A DNA stretch of 64,000 nt, taken from NCBI GenBank assembly GCA_003674045.1, contig PENC01000009.1:1-64000 (forward strand). Reading direction: 5' to 3'. Source of the DNA: Streptomyces griseocarneus (GTDB lineage Bacteria > Actinomycetota > Actinomycetes > Streptomycetales > Streptomycetaceae). This document shows positions 48,901-57,492 of this stretch, piece after piece. The notes beneath the pieces were generated by a model. The model was given only the letters and a program-made list of their open reading frames with translations. It was not told where the DNA came from and did not search any database. Position 1 is the first letter of the stretch. The number at the start of each line of letters is the position of its first letter. The position numbers were made by a program, and so were the translations under genes.

Positions 48901-48957
48901 GACCCCTGTGGGTGCTCGAACACCCCAGGGGTCGCCCTGCGTTCAGCACAGGGCGAC
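48901..48957 (-). terminator. Tandem hairpins after SGNH hydrolase gene
   Basis: Two adjacent inverted repeats: GACCCCTG.../...CAGGGGTC (48901-48914 with 48921-48933, one bulge) and GTCGCCCTG/CAGGGCGAC (48931-48939 with 48949-48957). They occupy the 199-bp gap before the winged-helix gene and should stop read-through. Confidence 0.75.
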
Positions 48958-49062
48958 CCGCTCTGTCGTCACCGTAGAGCACAATTGCCGCGCGAGCGCA
49001 TCCACTTGCGCTTTATCCCACGAATGGGTAACGGCGTCGCATCACGGCGGAAGCAGAGATTC

Positions 49063-50010
49063 CTAGCCGCGGCTCAGGGTGTCCTTCACACCCTCGGCCA
49101 TGCCGGCTTCACCCTTCGCGTTGGGGTGGAAGAGCATGGCCTCGCGAGGATTCACCGGCACCATGCCCTCGACCCAGCGGTCGTCGCGAGACCGGCAGGC
49201 GTCGTGCCCGAGGGTCGGCGTGAAGGTGTCGACGTAGGTCGCGCCGCCCGCCCTCGCCTCGTGGCTCAGCATCGTGTTGAGGTTGCGCAGGGTCTCCCGC
49301 AGGTAGGGAATGTCGCCCACCGGAATCCTCATGGAGGTCTTGCAGCCCTCCGCGTCCTCGGGCCGCTCCGAGATGAACGAGGGATAGCCGACGACGAGCA
49401 CGCGCGCGTGCGGCGACCGCTTGTGGATCTCCTGGAGGACGTCGGCGACCTTGGGGCCGGTCTGCATGATGCGCTCTGCGAGCTCGTCGACGCCGCCCGA
49501 GGTGTAGCGCTGCTCGCAGGGGTTGCCGTCCGGGATCGGACGCGGCCACCCGTAGGTACACCTCGCGATGATCTCCCCGAAGCCGATGTCGTTGCCGCCG
49601 ATACCGAGCGAGACCAGGGTGGTGTCCTTCTTGAGCGCGTCCAGCTGCGCAGGGTTGCCCGTACCGGGCTGCTCCCGCCACATGTCGTCCGTCGTGGCAC
49701 TCCCGCAGCTGACGTCCTGGAAGCTCGCGGGCGTCAGCCAACCCGCCGTCAGAGACGGATAGTTGTTGCTGGACCGGACGCACGGACGATTGACCTGGGT
49801 CGGGATGAAGGGACCCGAGGTGAAGGAGTCACCGAGGGCGACATAGTGCTCCGCCCGCGGCCGCTGGACCGGCTGGGACGACTGGGACGACTGGGACGCG
49901 GCGGTCGCGGGCGCGAGAGCACCCGCGACCAGAGCCGCTGCGGCACCGCACGCCGCGAGGGCTAATCGGGCTCTGCGACGACCGGCCGACGCGGTGGAAG
50001 TACGGGACAT
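49063..50010 (-). CDS. Secreted SGNH/GDSL family hydrolase
   Basis: 315 residues. Arg-rich signal peptide (GRRRARLALAACGAAAALVA, cleavage near ATAA). Catalytic blocks: YVALGDSFTSGP (Ser), SCGSATT (Gly), GIGGNDIGFG (Asn) and LFHPNAKGE (His). Several Cys pairs suggest extracellular disulfides, as in Streptomyces lipases/esterases of this fold. ATG 50010 has GAGGAGG 8 nt upstream. It hydrolyses ester bonds of lipids or glycans outside the cell; the exact substrate is unknown. Confidence 0.93.
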   Translation of the reverse strand: MSRTSTASAGRRRARLALAACGAAAALVAGALAPATAASQSSQSSQPVQRPRAEHYVALGDSFTSGPFIPTQVNRPCVRSSNNYPSLTAGWLTPASFQDVSCGSATTDDMWREQPGTGNPAQLDALKKDTTLVSLGIGGNDIGFGEIIARCTYGWPRPIPDGNPCEQRYTSGGVDELAERIMQTGPKVADVLQEIHKRSPHARVLVVGYPSFISERPEDAEGCKTSMRIPVGDIPYLRETLRNLNTMLSHEARAGGATYVDTFTPTLGHDACRSRDDRWVEGMVPVNPREAMLFHPNAKGEAGMAEGVKDTLSRG

Positions 50011-50045
50011 GTCCGCCTCCTCGTAGGGAAATTTCCGGGCGCCAA

Positions 50046-50073
50046 CGTTTACGGACGGCATGACGACCGTCAA
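50046..50073 (-). promoter_or_regulatory. Promoter of the SGNH hydrolase gene
   Basis: Reverse-strand TTGACG (50073-50068), 16-bp spacer and TAAACG (50051-50046), giving a leader of roughly 30 nt before ATG 50010. The rest of the 316-bp divergent gap shows no convincing promoter for the WD40 gene. Confidence 0.55.
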
Positions 50074-50326
50074 CCGACATCCCTGAAACTCAGATGAATG
50101 TGGCTGGTTGCCGGGACTTGAGCGGCCGGTTGGCCAGGCTTGACGACGGCAGGTGCCGTAGCGAGTGCGAAGCCCCTCGGCACCGCGCTCTACGGGGAGC
50201 GATTCCATGATCGCAAACAGCTATTCTCTCGCGTAGAAATAGGCATGCTTGTGCGTATGCGTGGGGGATTGCCCAAGGGGTCGGCCGGCACACGGAAATG
50301 CTCGTGTGCCGAAGAGGAGGACAGAA

Positions 50327-53300
50327 GTGGACGGCATGGGCCGTGATCTCGACAGCGGACCTGCGGACGGACCGCTCCGGGCTCCGGAGCGCCCCGGGGA
50401 ACTGCTGCGCCGACTGCGGCGTGAGCAGGGGATCGCGCTGGCCGAGATGGCTCGCCGGGCGTTTTACAGCAAGGGCTACCTGAGCAAGGTCGAGAACGGC
50501 GAGAAGCCGCTGACGCCCGATCTGGCCCGCGTCTGTGACCAGGTGCTGACGACGGGCGGACGGCTGGAAGAGTGCCTGCCGTCAGCGGGACGCGATACCG
50601 GGGGCAAGGCGCGGGACGACGGCACCTGCCCGTACCCGGGGCTGTCCCCGTTCGAGGCCCGGGACGCGCGGTGGTTCTTCGGGCGGGAGAAGGCCGTCGC
50701 GGATCTGGTGTCGCAGCTGACCGAGCGACTGCACACACCAGGCCCTCTCCTGGTCATGGCGCCGTCGGGGGCGGGCAAGTCATCGCTGCTGAGAGCAGGT
50801 CTGCTGCCCGCCCTCGCGCGTGGCGTGCTGCCCGTCACCGGCTCCCGGGCCTGGCCCGTCGCCCTGCTCACTCCGGGCCCGCGCCCCCTTGAGGAACTCC
50901 TGGACCGTGTCGCCGCGGCGACGGGAGCGTCCCGTCAGCTGCTGGAGAAGGCCGAACGGGAAGGAGGGGACGCTCTCGCCGCTGCCGTCACCGACGGTGC
51001 CGTCGGTACCGTCGGCGCCGACGGCGACAAAGCCCCCCTGGTCCTCGTGGTCGACCAGTTCGAAGAGACCTTCATGCTGTGCTCCGACGAGACGGAGCAG
51101 GAGGCATTCGTAGCGGCGCTGCTCGCCCTGGCACATCGACGGAAGCCGGACGCGGGAATGCCCTCGGCGCTCGTCGTCATCGGGGTCCGCTCCGACTTCT
51201 ACGAGCGCTGCCTGGATTTTCCGGGGCTGGCCGCGGCCATGCAACGAGGCCACATGACGATGGGCCCGATGGGAGACGCGCAGCTGCGTGACGCCGTCAC
51301 CGGGCCGGCGCGCGAGGCCGGGCTGGAGCTGGAACCGGGGCTGGTCGAGATCCTGCTGCGCGACATCGGTCTCGTGCACGGCGGCCGTACGGCACCGGCC
51401 CACGCGGCCCCCGGCGGCGCCCTGCCCCTGCTGTCCCACGCCCTGCTGAGCACCTGGCAGCACCGCGAGAACGCCACCCTGACCGTCGACGGCTACCGGC
51501 TCACCGGGGGAATCTCCGGCGCCGTGGCCGCCACCGCGGAACGCGCCTACGCGTCGCTTCCCTCGCACCAGCAGGACATCGCCCGGCATGTCCTGCTGCA
51601 CCTCGTCCAGCTCGGAGAGGGCAGACACACGAGCAGACCCGGTCGGCGACCGGAACTCCTGGAAGCCTGCGCGAACCACCGGAAGGACGCACAGGACGCG
51701 AAGAACATAAAGAAAGACGCGGACGCCGTCGTCGAAATGTTCACCCGGGCGCGCCTGCTCACCGTCGACGCCGAACACGTCCAGGTGGCCCACGAGGTCC
51801 TGCTGGACGCCTGGCCCCGGCTCCGCCAGTGGATCGACGAGGACCGGTCCGCCCTGCGCACCCGCCAGACCCTCGGCGACGCGGCCGCCACCTGGGAGCA
51901 GGAAGGACACGACCCCAGCCTGCTCTACCGGGGCCCGCGCCTCGCCACCGCCCTCGAAGCCGTCGAGTGCCCTCGGACGATGGCGGTCCTCACCTCGACG
52001 GCACGCACGTTCCTTCGGGCGAGCAGCGATCTCGAGACGTCACAAAGACGGCTGGAACAGCGGCGTCTACGACGTCTGCGCACCCTGACGTCCGGCCTGG
52101 CGGGCCTGCTCGTCCTCTCGCTCGTGGCCGGCGCCATGGCTTTCCGGCAAAGCCGCGTGGCGGACGACCAGCGCCGCATCGCGGAATCCCGGGAACTCGC
52201 CGCCCGCGCCCACGGGATGACACGTGAGCAGCCGGAGGCCGCCATGCTCCTCGCGCTGAGCGCCTACCGCCGTTCACCCACCGCCGAGGCCCGCAGCAGC
52301 CTCCTCAGCACCTACGCCCAGTACCCCGGCAACCAGCTCACCGGCCACGCGGACGACATATGGGCGGTCGCGTTCAGCCCCGACAGCCGCATGGTGGCCA
52401 CGGCGAGCGACGACCATACGGCCAAACTCTGGGACACGGTCTCCGGGGGACTTGCCGCCACCTTCGCCGGGCACACCGACAGAGTCAGGGACGTGGTCTT
52501 CTCACCCGACGGCCGCGTGATCGCCACTGCCAGCCGGGACGGCACGGCGAAGCTGTGGGACGCGACCACCCGCCGGCTCGTCGCCACGTTCACCGGCCAC
52601 TCCAGCAGCGTCAACGGCGTGACGTTCAGCCGCGACAGCCGCACCCTGGCGACGGCGAGCGACGACGGCACCGTACGCCTGTGGGACGTCGCCACGCGTC
52701 GTCAGACCGCGCTCCTGACCGACGGCACCAGTTCGGTCCGGCGCGTCGCCTTCTCGCCCGACGGCCGCACCCTGGCAGCCGCGTACAACGACCAGAAGGT
52801 CCGGCTCTGGGACACGGGATCCCGCCAGGCAAGGGCTACGTTGACAGGCCACACCAACGCCGTGGTGGCAGTGGCCTTTTCCCCTGACGGCCGGACCCTC
52901 GCGACCGGCAGCACGGACCGCACCGCCCGGCTGTGGGACATGGAGTCCTACCGTTCGACAGCCACGTTCAGCGGTTACACCAACATGGTCTGGTCCGTGG
53001 CGTTCTCGCCCGACGGCCGCACCCTTGCCACCGCCGCCTTCAACGATGACACCGCGCGACTGTGGAACACCGCCACACACGAGGCCGCCGGTACCTTGAC
53101 CGGGGCCGGTCTCACCTTGGCCGTGGCCTTCAGCCCGGACGGGCAGAGCCTGGCCACCGCCTCGGAGACCGGACAACGCGGCATCACGTCCACACTCCAG
53201 CTGTGGAACGCCGCCACGTCGGAGAAGTCACGAACGCTGACCGGCAGCACCGAGACCGCCACAGCCGTGGCCATTTCCCCGGACGGACGCACCCTGGCCG

Positions 53301-54193
53301 CCGGTGACTCCCGCGGCTCCGTGTTCATCTGGGACCTCCCCCGCCGCAGTCTCGTCACCACCCTCACCGACCACACGAACGCCATCACCGGCGTGGTGTT
53401 CTCTCCTGACAGCCGTACGCTCGCCACCACGAGCGACGACGGCACCGCCCGGCTGTGGGACACCCGCGCACACAAGGAAACCGCCACGCTCAAGGGCCAC
53501 TCCGGGAGCGTCCGCGCGGCGGCCTTCAGCCCTGACGGCGGCACTCTGGCGACCGCCGGCAGCGATCACAGCACACGCCTGTGGGACACACGCTCCCACC
53601 AGACGGTCGCCGTCCTCGACGGTGAGCCCGACGCCGTGGGCTCCGTGGCCTTCTCCCCGGACGGCCGCACCCTCGCCACCGGAAGCCACGACACGACCGT
53701 CCGCCTGTGGGACCTCGGCTCCCGCAAAGTGACCGCCACCCTCGCCCGCGAGGGCCGGCTGTGCCTCACGTACTCCCTCGCCTTCAGCCCGGACGGCCGC
53801 ACACTGGCGGCGACCAGCTGTGACGTCACCTTGTGGAATACCGAGACCCACCAGCGCATTACCAGGCTCACCGGTCATACCGAGACCACAAGCCAGCTCG
53901 CCTACGCGCCCGACGGACACACCCTGGCCACGGCCGGCTACGACCGCACCATCCGTCTGTGGAACACGAAAAACCACCAGCCCGTCGCCACGCTCACCGG
54001 AACCGGTGGCTATGTGTCCGGGCTCGCCTACGCACCCGCAGGAGATCTTCTCGCCACCGCGAACACCGATCGCGCCATCCGCCTGTGGGAACTCGATCCG
54101 GAGACGGTCGGAAAACGCGTCTGCGCTCTCAGCCGTGAAAACCGCTGGCACCGGACGATCACCAATCCGTCCGGGCAGAACCCCTGCGACTGA
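50327..54193 (+). CDS. XRE - nSTAND NTPase - WD40 giant protein
   Basis: 1288 residues. An XRE helix-turn-helix (ELLRRLRREQGIALAEMARR, about residues 25-75) is followed by an nSTAND NTPase starting CPYPGLSPFEARDARWFFGR, with Walker A APSGAGKSS (about 145) and Walker B LVLVVDQFEE (about 240). Then come a helical region, a hydrophobic segment LTSGLAGLLVLSLVAGAMAF (about 586-606), and 14 WD40 repeats (about 670-1255), each with FSPDGRTLATAS-D-LWD-like core. Fourteen blades fit two 7-blade propellers. GTG 50327 has GAGGAGG 6 nt upstream. STAND proteins are signal-activated switches; here DNA binding, NTPase and a sensor platform are combined, possibly at the membrane. The trigger is unknown. Confidence 0.93.
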   Translation: MDGMGRDLDSGPADGPLRAPERPGELLRRLRREQGIALAEMARRAFYSKGYLSKVENGEKPLTPDLARVCDQVLTTGGRLEECLPSAGRDTGGKARDDGTCPYPGLSPFEARDARWFFGREKAVADLVSQLTERLHTPGPLLVMAPSGAGKSSLLRAGLLPALARGVLPVTGSRAWPVALLTPGPRPLEELLDRVAAATGASRQLLEKAEREGGDALAAAVTDGAVGTVGADGDKAPLVLVVDQFEETFMLCSDETEQEAFVAALLALAHRRKPDAGMPSALVVIGVRSDFYERCLDFPGLAAAMQRGHMTMGPMGDAQLRDAVTGPAREAGLELEPGLVEILLRDIGLVHGGRTAPAHAAPGGALPLLSHALLSTWQHRENATLTVDGYRLTGGISGAVAATAERAYASLPSHQQDIARHVLLHLVQLGEGRHTSRPGRRPELLEACANHRKDAQDAKNIKKDADAVVEMFTRARLLTVDAEHVQVAHEVLLDAWPRLRQWIDEDRSALRTRQTLGDAAATWEQEGHDPSLLYRGPRLATALEAVECPRTMAVLTSTARTFLRASSDLETSQRRLEQRRLRRLRTLTSGLAGLLVLSLVAGAMAFRQSRVADDQRRIAESRELAARAHGMTREQPEAAMLLALSAYRRSPTAEARSSLLSTYAQYPGNQLTGHADDIWAVAFSPDSRMVATASDDHTAKLWDTVSGGLAATFAGHTDRVRDVVFSPDGRVIATASRDGTAKLWDATTRRLVATFTGHSSSVNGVTFSRDSRTLATASDDGTVRLWDVATRRQTALLTDGTSSVRRVAFSPDGRTLAAAYNDQKVRLWDTGSRQARATLTGHTNAVVAVAFSPDGRTLATGSTDRTARLWDMESYRSTATFSGYTNMVWSVAFSPDGRTLATAAFNDDTARLWNTATHEAAGTLTGAGLTLAVAFSPDGQSLATASETGQRGITSTLQLWNAATSEKSRTLTGSTETATAVAISPDGRTLAAGDSRGSVFIWDLPRRSLVTTLTDHTNAITGVVFSPDSRTLATTSDDGTARLWDTRAHKETATLKGHSGSVRAAAFSPDGGTLATAGSDHSTRLWDTRSHQTVAVLDGEPDAVGSVAFSPDGRTLATGSHDTTVRLWDLGSRKVTATLAREGRLCLTYSLAFSPDGRTLAATSCDVTLWNTETHQRITRLTGHTETTSQLAYAPDGHTLATAGYDRTIRLWNTKNHQPVATLTGTGGYVSGLAYAPAGDLLATANTDRAIRLWELDPETVGKRVCALSRENRWHRTITNPSGQNPCD

Positions 54194-54270
54194 TTACGGC
54201 TGATTGAGGCTGACAGGAGAAAGCGGCAGCGCCCGTCGGTGGAATAACGCCCTGCCTGCGAGTGCTTCAC

Positions 54271-54302
54271 CCGGCGCCACCCCGACGAAGGGGTGGCGCC
54301 GG
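54271..54302 (+). terminator. Terminator of the nSTAND-WD40 gene
   Basis: Perfect 13-bp stem CCGGCGCCACCCC / GGGGTGGCGCCGG with a 6-nt loop, followed by ACTTCTTT. Confidence 0.88.
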
Positions 54303-54406
54303 ACTTCTTTCTGGCCGCCTCGGATCTGGCGGATGCGGCCGTGACGAACGCGCGTGCACGCGAGGCCGGCGCCGCAACGGGCGACGTAACCGCAGGTCAG
54401 GCAGGG

Positions 54407-54449
54407 GTTTCCTCGTTTCCCAAAAAGGGGAAACGAGGAAACGTTGACA
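54407..54449 (+). promoter_or_regulatory. 15-bp palindrome and -35 element upstream of ricin-lectin gene
   Basis: GTTTCCTCGTTTCCC (54407-54421) and its exact complement (54428-54442) flank a 6-nt A-rich gap. TTGACA follows at 54444-54449 with a weak TCAGAT 18 bp further on. The AT-rich composition and position fit a regulator site; no gene is seen in 54194-54599, which otherwise holds only the preceding terminator. Confidence 0.5.
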
Positions 54450-54599
54450 CTCACATATGCCGGGTGGTCAGATTTTTCAGCAGCCGCTCCTCCGCAAAAA
54501 TTGGCACCCGAGAGCCCACCGGTTACGGCCATTGGCCCGGGCCGCCTCTTTAAGGACGTTCCGTCCGGCGCGGCATTTGTTTACAGAAAGTGGAACGAC

Positions 54600-55079
54600 G
54601 TGAAGAACATCAAGAAGAAGGCTCTGGGCCGCCTGGCAGTAGCGGCGGTCGTGGCCCCGCTGGCGGTTGTCGGGATTTCGGGCGAGGCTTCCGCCCGCAA
54701 TGGCGACGTGGAGAAGTGGCGAAACGCGGCCACCGGGCTGTACCTGAACCATGACGGCCAGCACGACGTTTACACTTCGAAGAATTCCGGCCGGAGCTGG
54801 ACCGATCGCGCCATCAGCGAAGACTCTTCCGGACAGGGGGTCTACCAGCTCGCATGGACCGTGAACGGAAGGGACCTGCTGTGCCTCGACAGCAGCGACG
54901 CGGGCAAGGTCTACATGAACCCGTGCAACAAGGGCAACTGGCAGAAGTGGCGGGTGTACAAGGTCGACGGGGGCTGGAAGATCGTCAACTTTAAGACAGG
55001 CCGGGCGCTGGACAGCAGCGATGGCGGCAAGGTGTACACGAAGCCCCAGAACACCGGCAAGTTCCAGATCTGGAAGTGA
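54600..55079 (+). CDS. Secreted ricin-B-lectin-like (beta-trefoil) protein
   Basis: 159 residues. Signal peptide KNIKKKALGRLAVAAVVAPL ... SGEASA. The mature domain has trefoil-type repeats with Q/E-x-W ends: VEKWRNAATGLYLNHD, GNWQKWRVYKVDGGWKIVNF and GKFQIWK, and the repeated phrase CLDSSDAGKVY / ALDSSDGGKVYTKP. One Cys pair is visible (LLCLDSS, NPCNKG). It probably binds glycans outside the cell. GTG 54600; an in-frame start at 54444 would overlap the promoter. No catalytic domain is attached. Confidence 0.85.
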   Translation: MKNIKKKALGRLAVAAVVAPLAVVGISGEASARNGDVEKWRNAATGLYLNHDGQHDVYTSKNSGRSWTDRAISEDSSGQGVYQLAWTVNGRDLLCLDSSDAGKVYMNPCNKGNWQKWRVYKVDGGWKIVNFKTGRALDSSDGGKVYTKPQNTGKFQIWK

Positions 55080-55142
55080 TGCCCGCATGACCGTCCTGCC
55101 CCGGACGCGCACGATCTGGCCTCGGCAGAACAAGACGGTCAA

Positions 55143-55171
55143 GCCCCGCCCATCCCATGGATGGGCGGGGC
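55143..55171 (+). terminator. Terminator of ricin-lectin gene
   Basis: 13-bp stem GCCCCGCCCATCC / GGATGGGCGGGGC with a 3-nt loop, 64 bp after the stop. Confidence 0.82.
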
Positions 55172-55264
55172 GCCAGGGCGCACTGCGAAAGCGCGCACGA
55201 CTGCAGACATGCCGCGGCGCGGTTCACGCTTCCGGTGGGGAGCCCGAGACATAGGGGGCTTACT

Positions 55265-55834
55265 GTGAACGAACTCATCTTCCGGGGGAAAGACCGGCTT
55301 CGCCCATCCTGGCGGCATTTTGCAATGCTATGCGGCCTTCTGGCCGCTCAATTCATCATTGCCGCCGACCGACTTGGCGCGGTGGGCTTCCGCTGGTTGG
55401 TCGGAGTGACGGTTGCGTTCCTCGGCCTCAGCCTCGTTGTCACGCTCCGGAGCTGGACCACGGTCGGGACGGACGGCATAACCATCTGCTGGGGTATCGG
55501 GCGCGGTCGCACCTACCCCTGGCAGGACATCCGTCAGATCGATGTGCGCGAAACCAAGAACCAGCTCGGGACAGATCTCGCGGCTCGGATCACCCTCGCG
55601 GGCGGGCGGCGCCGCTCACTGCCCGGGCTCCACCACAGCAACCTGCACCCCTCCCCCGACTTCGATGTGAACTTCCAGCGGGTCGTCAACTGGTGGGAGT
55701 TGAGCAGGGATCAAACCGCACAGGTCAAGCCGCCGAAGCGACTGCGGGATCGCCTGACGCCCACGGTGACCGGAATCCTCCTGGGCCTGCTCATCATGGT
55801 AGTCGTCATCGTCGTGGACACCATAAAGAGCTAG
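55265..55834 (+). CDS. PH-domain-like membrane protein
   Basis: 189 residues. Two N-terminal helices (HFAMLCGLLAAQFIIAADRL and FRWLVGVTVAFLGLSLVVTL), a PH-like beta segment (VGTDGITICWGIGRGRTYPW, QDIRQIDVRETK) and a C-terminal anchor (VTGILLGLLIMVVVIVV). GTG 55265 has AGGGGG 7 nt upstream. Similar in plan to the PH protein at 10327-10899. Function unknown. Confidence 0.8.
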   Translation: MNELIFRGKDRLRPSWRHFAMLCGLLAAQFIIAADRLGAVGFRWLVGVTVAFLGLSLVVTLRSWTTVGTDGITICWGIGRGRTYPWQDIRQIDVRETKNQLGTDLAARITLAGGRRRSLPGLHHSNLHPSPDFDVNFQRVVNWWELSRDQTAQVKPPKRLRDRLTPTVTGILLGLLIMVVVIVVDTIKS

Positions 55835-55841
55835 GACTTTT

Positions 55842-55893
55842 GCGACCGTGCTGGTCACAGCCATTCGTTGATGGCTGTGACCAGCACGGTCGC
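55842..55893. terminator. Very long bidirectional terminator
   Basis: Perfect 23-bp stem (55842-55864 with 55871-55893) and a 6-nt loop between convergent genes; the longest perfect hairpin in the window. Confidence 0.92.
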
Positions 55894-55941
55894 TTCGTGG
55901 CCGACGGGGCGAAGCCGCCACGCAGGTTCCGGCGTGGCCTG

Positions 55942-56154
55942 TCAGAACCCCAGCGCGTGGACCTCCCGGCAGTGCTCGGCGATCTCCCGTTCCAGCCGCG
56001 CCACGGCCTCGTCGTCCTCCCGGACCATCGCCCGCCACTGGTGCGTAGCGAGTGTGGCGCACGCGGCGCAAGCCGACGCCCACATGCGTGGCGTCGCCGG
56101 CGGCCCGGACGAGTGTGGCAGGGGGATGGGCGGCATCATCGGCGGAATCAGCAC
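55942..56154 (-). CDS. Small conserved-type protein, function unknown
   Basis: 70 residues. N-terminus LIPPMMPPIPLPHSSGPPAT, then WASACAACATLATHQWRAM with a C-x-x-C pair and His, and an acidic helix DDEAVARLEREIAEHCREVH. GTG 56154 is chosen because GGGAGG lies 8 nt upstream. The C-x-x-C plus His/Cys could bind a metal. It is divergent from the XRE/DUF397 pair, a position where small partner genes are often seen. Confidence 0.6.
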   Translation of the reverse strand: MLIPPMMPPIPLPHSSGPPATPRMWASACAACATLATHQWRAMVREDDEAVARLEREIAEHCREVHALGF

Positions 56155-56355
56155 GTCGCGTACCTCCCGTGTACCCCATGTACCAGGGTGACCCCTCGAT
56201 CTGTCAAGCGATACTTCATGCGTTCTTCCCTTCGTGTGTTCCAGCCGCGTCCGGCGGGCAACTCCTGTTGTGGGGCACCAGAGTTGTCGTACGGACAAGC
56301 CCTCAGCCAGGGGGTGAGCCGTAACTCTCGGCAAGTTAAGGAAGGGGCCCCGCAC

Positions 56356-57168
56356 ATGACCGTTGAGGCCGACCGGCCGGACCCGACCGCGAGCATGCTG
56401 GCCTTCTTCGGCTCCGAGGTACTGCGGCTGCGCACCAAGGCGGGCTGGTCACAGCAGAAGACCGCGAAGGAGGCCCGCTCCACCCACGCGATGATCAGCT
56501 ACGTCGAGAACGCGAAGCGCGTGCCGTCGAAGGAGCTGGCGGACGGGCTGGACGTCGCTCTCGGGACGGACGGCCACTTCGGGCGGCTGCATCCGCTGGT
56601 GATGCGGTATGCGTATCCGAAGTGGTTCAGGCGGTATGTGGAGTTGGAGCAGGAGGCAGCGTCGGTCCGGTCGTTCCAGGCACAACTGATCCCCGGCTTG
56701 CTACAAACAGAGGACTACGCCCGCGCTCTGTTCACGGCCGTACGGCCTGACAACTTGGACGGACTCGTTGCGGCCCGCATGTCACGGCAGGAACTTCTTG
56801 AGCACGGCCTTCGATGTTGGTTCGTAGTCGACGAGCCCGCCCTGGACCGGCTCATTGGCGGAAAGCACGTCATGCGGGACCAGCTCACACGCCTGCTTAC
56901 AGCCGGGCAAGAACCGCGCATCGTCATCCAGGTGATCCCTCGGACCGTGTACGCACACGCCGGGCTGACTGGACCGTTCACGCTTCTCAGCTTCGACAAG
57001 GGCAAGGAAGTACTGCACGTAGACGGCTTCTGTCAGGGTCGAACCACAGCTGACGCAAGCGAGGTGTCCGAAGGAGTGCACGCCTATGATCTTCTCCGAG
57101 CCGTAGCCCTGTCCCCCGAAGACTCCGCAGACCTTATCCGTAAGCACCTGAAGGAGCTTGGTCCATGA
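56356..57168 (+). CDS. XRE family regulator with DUF5753 (Scr1-type) domain
   Basis: 270 residues. Helix-turn-helix at LRLRTKAGWSQQKTAKEARS with THAMISYVENAKRVPS, then DUF5753: AQLIPGLLQTEDYARALFTA, RMSRQELLEHG, VIPRTVYAHAGLTGPFTLLS and a C-terminal DLIRKHLKELGP. ATG 56356, with AAGGAAGG upstream. The stop overlaps the DUF397 start (ATGA). Such pairs (BldB/WhiJ-like, Scr1/Scr2) control development and antibiotics in Streptomyces and have been viewed as toxin-antitoxin-like modules. Confidence 0.92.
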   Translation: MTVEADRPDPTASMLAFFGSEVLRLRTKAGWSQQKTAKEARSTHAMISYVENAKRVPSKELADGLDVALGTDGHFGRLHPLVMRYAYPKWFRRYVELEQEAASVRSFQAQLIPGLLQTEDYARALFTAVRPDNLDGLVAARMSRQELLEHGLRCWFVVDEPALDRLIGGKHVMRDQLTRLLTAGQEPRIVIQVIPRTVYAHAGLTGPFTLLSFDKGKEVLHVDGFCQGRTTADASEVSEGVHAYDLLRAVALSPEDSADLIRKHLKELGP

Positions 57169-57419
57169 ACATTGCTTGGCAGAAGAGCAGCTACAGCAGC
57201 AACGGAGGCAACTGCGTAGAGGTGGCGCCGAACTGGCGAAAGAGCAGCCACAGCAGCCCCAACGGCGGCGAATGCATAGAAATAGCCGACAACATACCCG
57301 GCTCCATACCCCTCCGCGACAGCAAAGCGGCCCCGGACGGCCCGTCCCTCCGCCTGCCCCCCACCGCATGGATTTCGTTCGTAGGCGAGGTCAAGAGCTC
57401 AGGGCTCGGGATCGGCTGA
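57165..57419 (+). CDS. DUF397 protein with duplicated N-terminal motif
   Basis: 84 residues. The DUF397 core appears twice: AWQKSSYSSNGGNCVEVA and NWRKSSHSSPNGGECIEIAD, then IPLRDSKAAPDG and AWISFVGEVK. A normal member has the W-x-K-S-S-x-S unit once (about 60 residues), so an internal duplication of the first strands has occurred. Co-translated with the XRE gene by the ATGA overlap; the two proteins are expected to interact. Confidence 0.92.
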   Translation: MNIAWQKSSYSSNGGNCVEVAPNWRKSSHSSPNGGECIEIADNIPGSIPLRDSKAAPDGPSLRLPPTAWISFVGEVKSSGLGIG

Positions 57420-57492
57420 GCACCGGCGGTCAGAACGCGGGGCTCCGGCCTTACCCTGGCAATCCAGCCGAAGCCACCCTCCGGAGGATGTC

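Noticed and set aside
48805..49965. 386-residue + strand frame opposite the SGNH hydrolase
   Set aside because: Antisense shadow; crosses the tandem terminator hairpins and lacks any domain, while the reverse frame has all SGNH blocks.
52336..54100. The repeated units of about 126 bp as a DNA repeat or CRISPR-like array
   Set aside because: The periodicity comes from WD40 codons (FSPDG-LWD) with diverged DNA; no identical direct repeats with spacers exist.
54407..54442. The 15-bp palindrome as a simple terminator of the WD40 gene
   Set aside because: A better GC-rich terminator with a T-rich tail already lies at 54271-54302, and this palindrome is AT-rich and directly precedes a -35 box; not fully excluded.
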